From: Acidimicrobiia bacterium | GTDB lineage: Bacteria > Actinomycetota > Acidimicrobiia > Acidimicrobiales > Ilumatobacteraceae | Assembly: GCA_010025655.1 (NCBI GenBank) | Contig: RGSV01000034.1 | Location: 1 to 9,458, forward strand | DNA length: 9,458 nt | Direction of reading: 5' to 3' | Shown here: positions 7,626 to 9,458 of the stretch, piece after piece | Numbering within the stretch: the stretch's first letter is position 1 | How the letters are laid out: the number at the start of each line of letters is the position of its first letter | Made by a program: the position numbers and the translations under genes | The notes under the pieces: model-generated | Databases searched by the model: none | The model's input: only the letters and a program-made list of their open reading frames with translations | Told to the model about the DNA's origin: nothing

Positions 7626-9458
7626 ATGGCGGCCAACCCGAAGCCTGCGCACGCCACGCTGGGCGTGCCGAAAGAGACCAAGACCCTCGAAGGTCGCGTC
7701 GCTCTCACCCCTGATGGAGTGCGCGAGTTCGAGCGGCTCGGCGTCGAAGTGTTCGTCGAGACTCACGCAGGAGAGGCCGCATCAATCCCCGACTCGGCCT
7801 ACGAAGCCGCGGGTGCCACCATCGTGCCCACCGCCGCCGATGCGTGGGCCAAGAGCATGGTGGTGAAGGTGAAAGAGCCGACCGAGAAAGAGTTCGGCTT
7901 CTTGCGCAAAGATTTGACGCTCTTCACCTATCTGCATCTCGCGGCATATCCAAAAGTTGCGAAGGCGCTGATCGAGCAGGGAACCACGGGCGTGGCATAC
8001 GAAACGGTGCAGCTCGCTGACAAGTCGTTGCCGCTACTCGCGCCGATGAGCGAGATCGCTGGTCGACTCGCCACACAGGCTGGCGCCTACTACCTGCAGC
8101 GACCGTATGGCGGTCGCGGCGTGTTGATGGGTGGCGCACCCGGTGTGCGACCAGCCAAGGTGATGGTGATTGGTGCGGGCAATGTCGGGTGGAACTCCGC
8201 CAGAATCGCCGCTGGCATGGAGGCCGAGGTCACCATCCTCGACAAGAACTTAGATCGCCTGCGTTTCGTTGACCAGATACATCAGGGTCGCATCACCACG
8301 CTCGCTTCGAATCGTGGCGCGATCGAGCGCACCATCGCCGAAGCCGACTTGGTGATTGGTGCAGTACTCATCGCCGGTGCTCGTGCGCCGATTGTGGTCA
8401 CCGAAGACATGGTGAAGTCGATGAAGAAAGGTTCGGTCATCGTCGACGTTGCCATCGACCAAGGTGGCTGCGTCGAGACGATGCGCGAAACGACTCACAC
8501 CGAGCCCGTGTACGAGACGCACGGCGTCATCCTCGGGCTGCACCGCCGGATCGATGTCCATGCGCACCTCGTTGAGCATGCGCATCATGCGGAGTTGGTT
8601 GTTGCTGCGGCTGGTTCGGGCAAAACAACGGTGCTTCGCATGATCGCCGGCTTCGAGCTGCCCTCGAGCGGCGAGATTCTGCTCAACGGCAGCGACGTGT
8701 CGAACGAACCAGCGTTCAAGCGCGATGTCAACACCGTGTTTCAGGACTACGCACTATTCCCACATATGACCGTGGCCGAAAACGTGGAATACGGCATGCG
8801 TGTGCGCAAAGTTGACAAGACCGAGCGCACCCAACGTCGCGACGAAGCTTTGCGCATGGTTCGACTCACACAATTGGCCGATCGCATGCCGGCGCAACTC
8901 TCGGGCGGCCAACGCCAACGCGTGGCGCTTGCCCGAGCCATCGTGAATCGGCCAAAGGTGTTGCTACTCGACGAACCGCTTGGCGCACTCGACCTAAAAC
9001 TTCGCGAAGAAATGCAGACCGAGCTCAAAGCACTGCAGCGCACCTTGAACATCACCTTCGTATACGTCACCCATGATCAGGGCGAGGCCCTGTCGATGAG
9101 CGATCGAATCGCGGTATTCAACGCTGGTCGACTCGAACAAGTTGGTTCTCCGCGCGACTTGTACGAGCGACCTGCAACGTCATTCGTGGCCGGGTTCGTT
9201 GGTGTGGCGAATTTGTTCGACGAAGAGACCTCGCAACGCCTGTTCGGCCGACGTGCCATCCACACGCTGCGACCAGAGCGAGTGAGTGTGTTACCCGCGG
9301 GCTCGAGCGAGGGCCATGCCGCCCGAGTGGTGGACTCGCAGTATCTGGGGGCAGAAATTCGGCTGACGTGCCAGCTCGATGTCGGGGGTAATCTCGTCGT
9401 AAGCGTCCCAAGCACACAAGCTCGGATCGTGTCGCGCGACGAAGTCGTCGCGTTGACG
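7626..9458 (+). CDS. ald: Chimeric open frame: C-terminally truncated alanine dehydrogenase joined to an N-terminally truncated PotA-type ABC ATPase (partial at window edge)
   Basis: One uninterrupted frame of 611 codons runs from ATG 7626 to the window end. Residues 1-301 are alanine dehydrogenase (L-alanine + NAD to pyruvate + ammonia): Arg24 in GRVALTP, Lys83 in KVKEP, His104 in YLHLA, nucleotide loop GAGNVG at 183-188 and Asp278 in IDQGG match the active-site residues known in the Mycobacterium enzyme. After H-G-V (299-301) the expected HYCVANMPGAVP segment and the remaining ~70 residues are absent. Residues 302-329 match nothing I know. From Gly330 the chain is an ABC ATPase (see separate entry). 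The start is fixed by an upstream in-frame TGA at 7602. The alanine dehydrogenase part is certain. Whether the fusion exists in the cell is doubtful: each half lacks parts it needs, which points to a misassembly, an amplification chimera or a degenerate rearrangement. It is divergent from patD. Confidence 0.75.
   Translation, partial: MAANPKPAHATLGVPKETKTLEGRVALTPDGVREFERLGVEVFVETHAGEAASIPDSAYEAAGATIVPTAADAWAKSMVVKVKEPTEKEFGFLRKDLTLFTYLHLAAYPKVAKALIEQGTTGVAYETVQLADKSLPLLAPMSEIAGRLATQAGAYYLQRPYGGRGVLMGGAPGVRPAKVMVIGAGNVGWNSARIAAGMEAEVTILDKNLDRLRFVDQIHQGRITTLASNRGAIERTIAEADLVIGAVLIAGARAPIVVTEDMVKSMKKGSVIVDVAIDQGGCVETMRETTHTEPVYETHGVILGLHRRIDVHAHLVEHAHHAELVVAAAGSGKTTVLRMIAGFELPSSGEILLNGSDVSNEPAFKRDVNTVFQDYALFPHMTVAENVEYGMRVRKVDKTERTQRRDEALRMVRLTQLADRMPAQLSGGQRQRVALARAIVNRPKVLLLDEPLGALDLKLREEMQTELKALQRTLNITFVYVTHDQGEALSMSDRIAVFNAGRLEQVGSPRDLYERPATSFVAGFVGVANLFDEETSQRLFGRRAIHTLRPERVSVLPAGSSEGHAARVVDSQYLGAEIRLTCQLDVGGNLVVSVPSTQARIVSRDEVVALT
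8529..8612. other. 84-bp segment of unknown origin at the chimera junction
   Basis: Between the end of alanine dehydrogenase similarity and the start of ATPase similarity lie 28 codons that fit neither family on the plus strand (His-rich: ...[19 protein letters not shown]...). Read on the minus strand in the same codon register, 25 of 28 codons end in G or C, against 17 of 28 on the plus strand. The minus peptide, containing [18 protein letters not shown], looks more like a real protein fragment. The segment may therefore be a piece of a third gene in inverted orientation. I do not recognise the protein. Confidence 0.4.
8613..9458 (+). other. Second PotA-type ABC ATPase domain, N-terminus missing (C-terminal part of the chimeric frame)
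   Basis: ATPase similarity begins inside the Walker A loop: the chain reads A-A-A-G-S-G-K-T-T (Lys333 of the frame), so the first Gly of the P-loop and the ~40 residues before it, including the adenine-stacking A-loop, are lost. The rest is intact: Q-loop Gln373 in [10 protein letters not shown], signature LSGGQ 425-429, Walker B Asp449-Glu450 in [11 protein letters not shown], and H-loop His483 in [13 protein letters not shown]-like tail follows to the window end. It resembles the potA at 4955-6067 but is clearly a different paralogue (for example DYALFPH for HYALFPH, and a shorter tail). It belongs to the spermidine/putrescine importer class. Its own operon partners would lie beyond the right edge. 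Confidence 0.8.

Noticed and set aside
6886..7866. Plus-strand open frame of 326 codons crossing patD, the intergenic region and the ald start
   Set aside because: It overlaps two well-supported genes, has low-complexity Arg/His-rich translation and no family motifs.
8250..8588. Minus-strand frame of 112 codons under the alanine dehydrogenase end
   Set aside because: Most of it is antisense to conserved alanine dehydrogenase motifs. Only its first ~20 codons, inside the 84-bp junction segment, look protein-like, and that is reported separately.
7626..9458. A genuine new bifunctional alanine dehydrogenase/ATPase enzyme
   Set aside because: Not accepted as the main reading because the dehydrogenase lacks its C-terminal ~70 residues and the ATPase lacks the A-loop and the first P-loop glycine.
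1..9458. tRNA, rRNA, CRISPR array, transposase, phage or defence genes
   Set aside because: No cloverleaf-like, repeat-spacer or mobile-element protein signals were seen on either strand.

Overview
The base composition (GC-rich third positions, GTG starts) and the protein types (combined Tat/lipobox binding protein, J-domain protein with a membrane anchor, Mycobacterium-like alanine dehydrogenase) suggest an actinobacterium. An Acidimicrobiia/Ilumatobacter-like lineage is my best guess from general resemblance, not from a search.

From 7530 down to 1 all genes read leftward on the minus strand in a compact array. They are a gamma-aminobutyraldehyde dehydrogenase (patD-like, 7530-6106), a PotA-type ABC ATPase (6067-4955), a PotD-type Tat/lipoprotein binding protein (4846-3632), a fused PotB-PotC permease (3593-1536), a D-2-hydroxyacid dehydrogenase (1532-624) and a membrane-anchored J-domain protein that runs off the left edge (607-1). 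The first four form a coherent unit for uptake of putrescine/spermidine-like polyamines and oxidation of the aminoaldehyde that polyamine transamination yields. The 108-bp gap before potD, with a leader hairpin and a strong ribosome binding site, is the only sizeable gap inside the array.

To the right, divergent from patD across a 95-bp intergenic region with a perfect short palindrome, lies an alanine dehydrogenase gene (from 7626, plus strand). If polyamines are deaminated by a pyruvate-dependent aminotransferase (not present here), alanine dehydrogenase would return pyruvate, so the neighbourhood makes metabolic sense. This link is inference.

The most striking feature is that this alanine dehydrogenase is not intact. 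After about 301 residues, homology stops at about 8528. An 84-bp segment of unknown origin follows (8529-8612). From 8613 to the window end the same open frame continues as a second PotA-type ABC ATPase lacking its first ~40 residues. The 1833-bp frame has no stop, so it would be annotated as a novel dehydrogenase-ATPase fusion. Both partners are missing essential parts, so a chimeric assembly or amplification artefact, or a genuine degenerate rearrangement, is more likely than a working new enzyme.

No tRNA, rRNA, CRISPR, transposase or insertion sequence was seen. No stretch longer than 110 bases lacks a gene.
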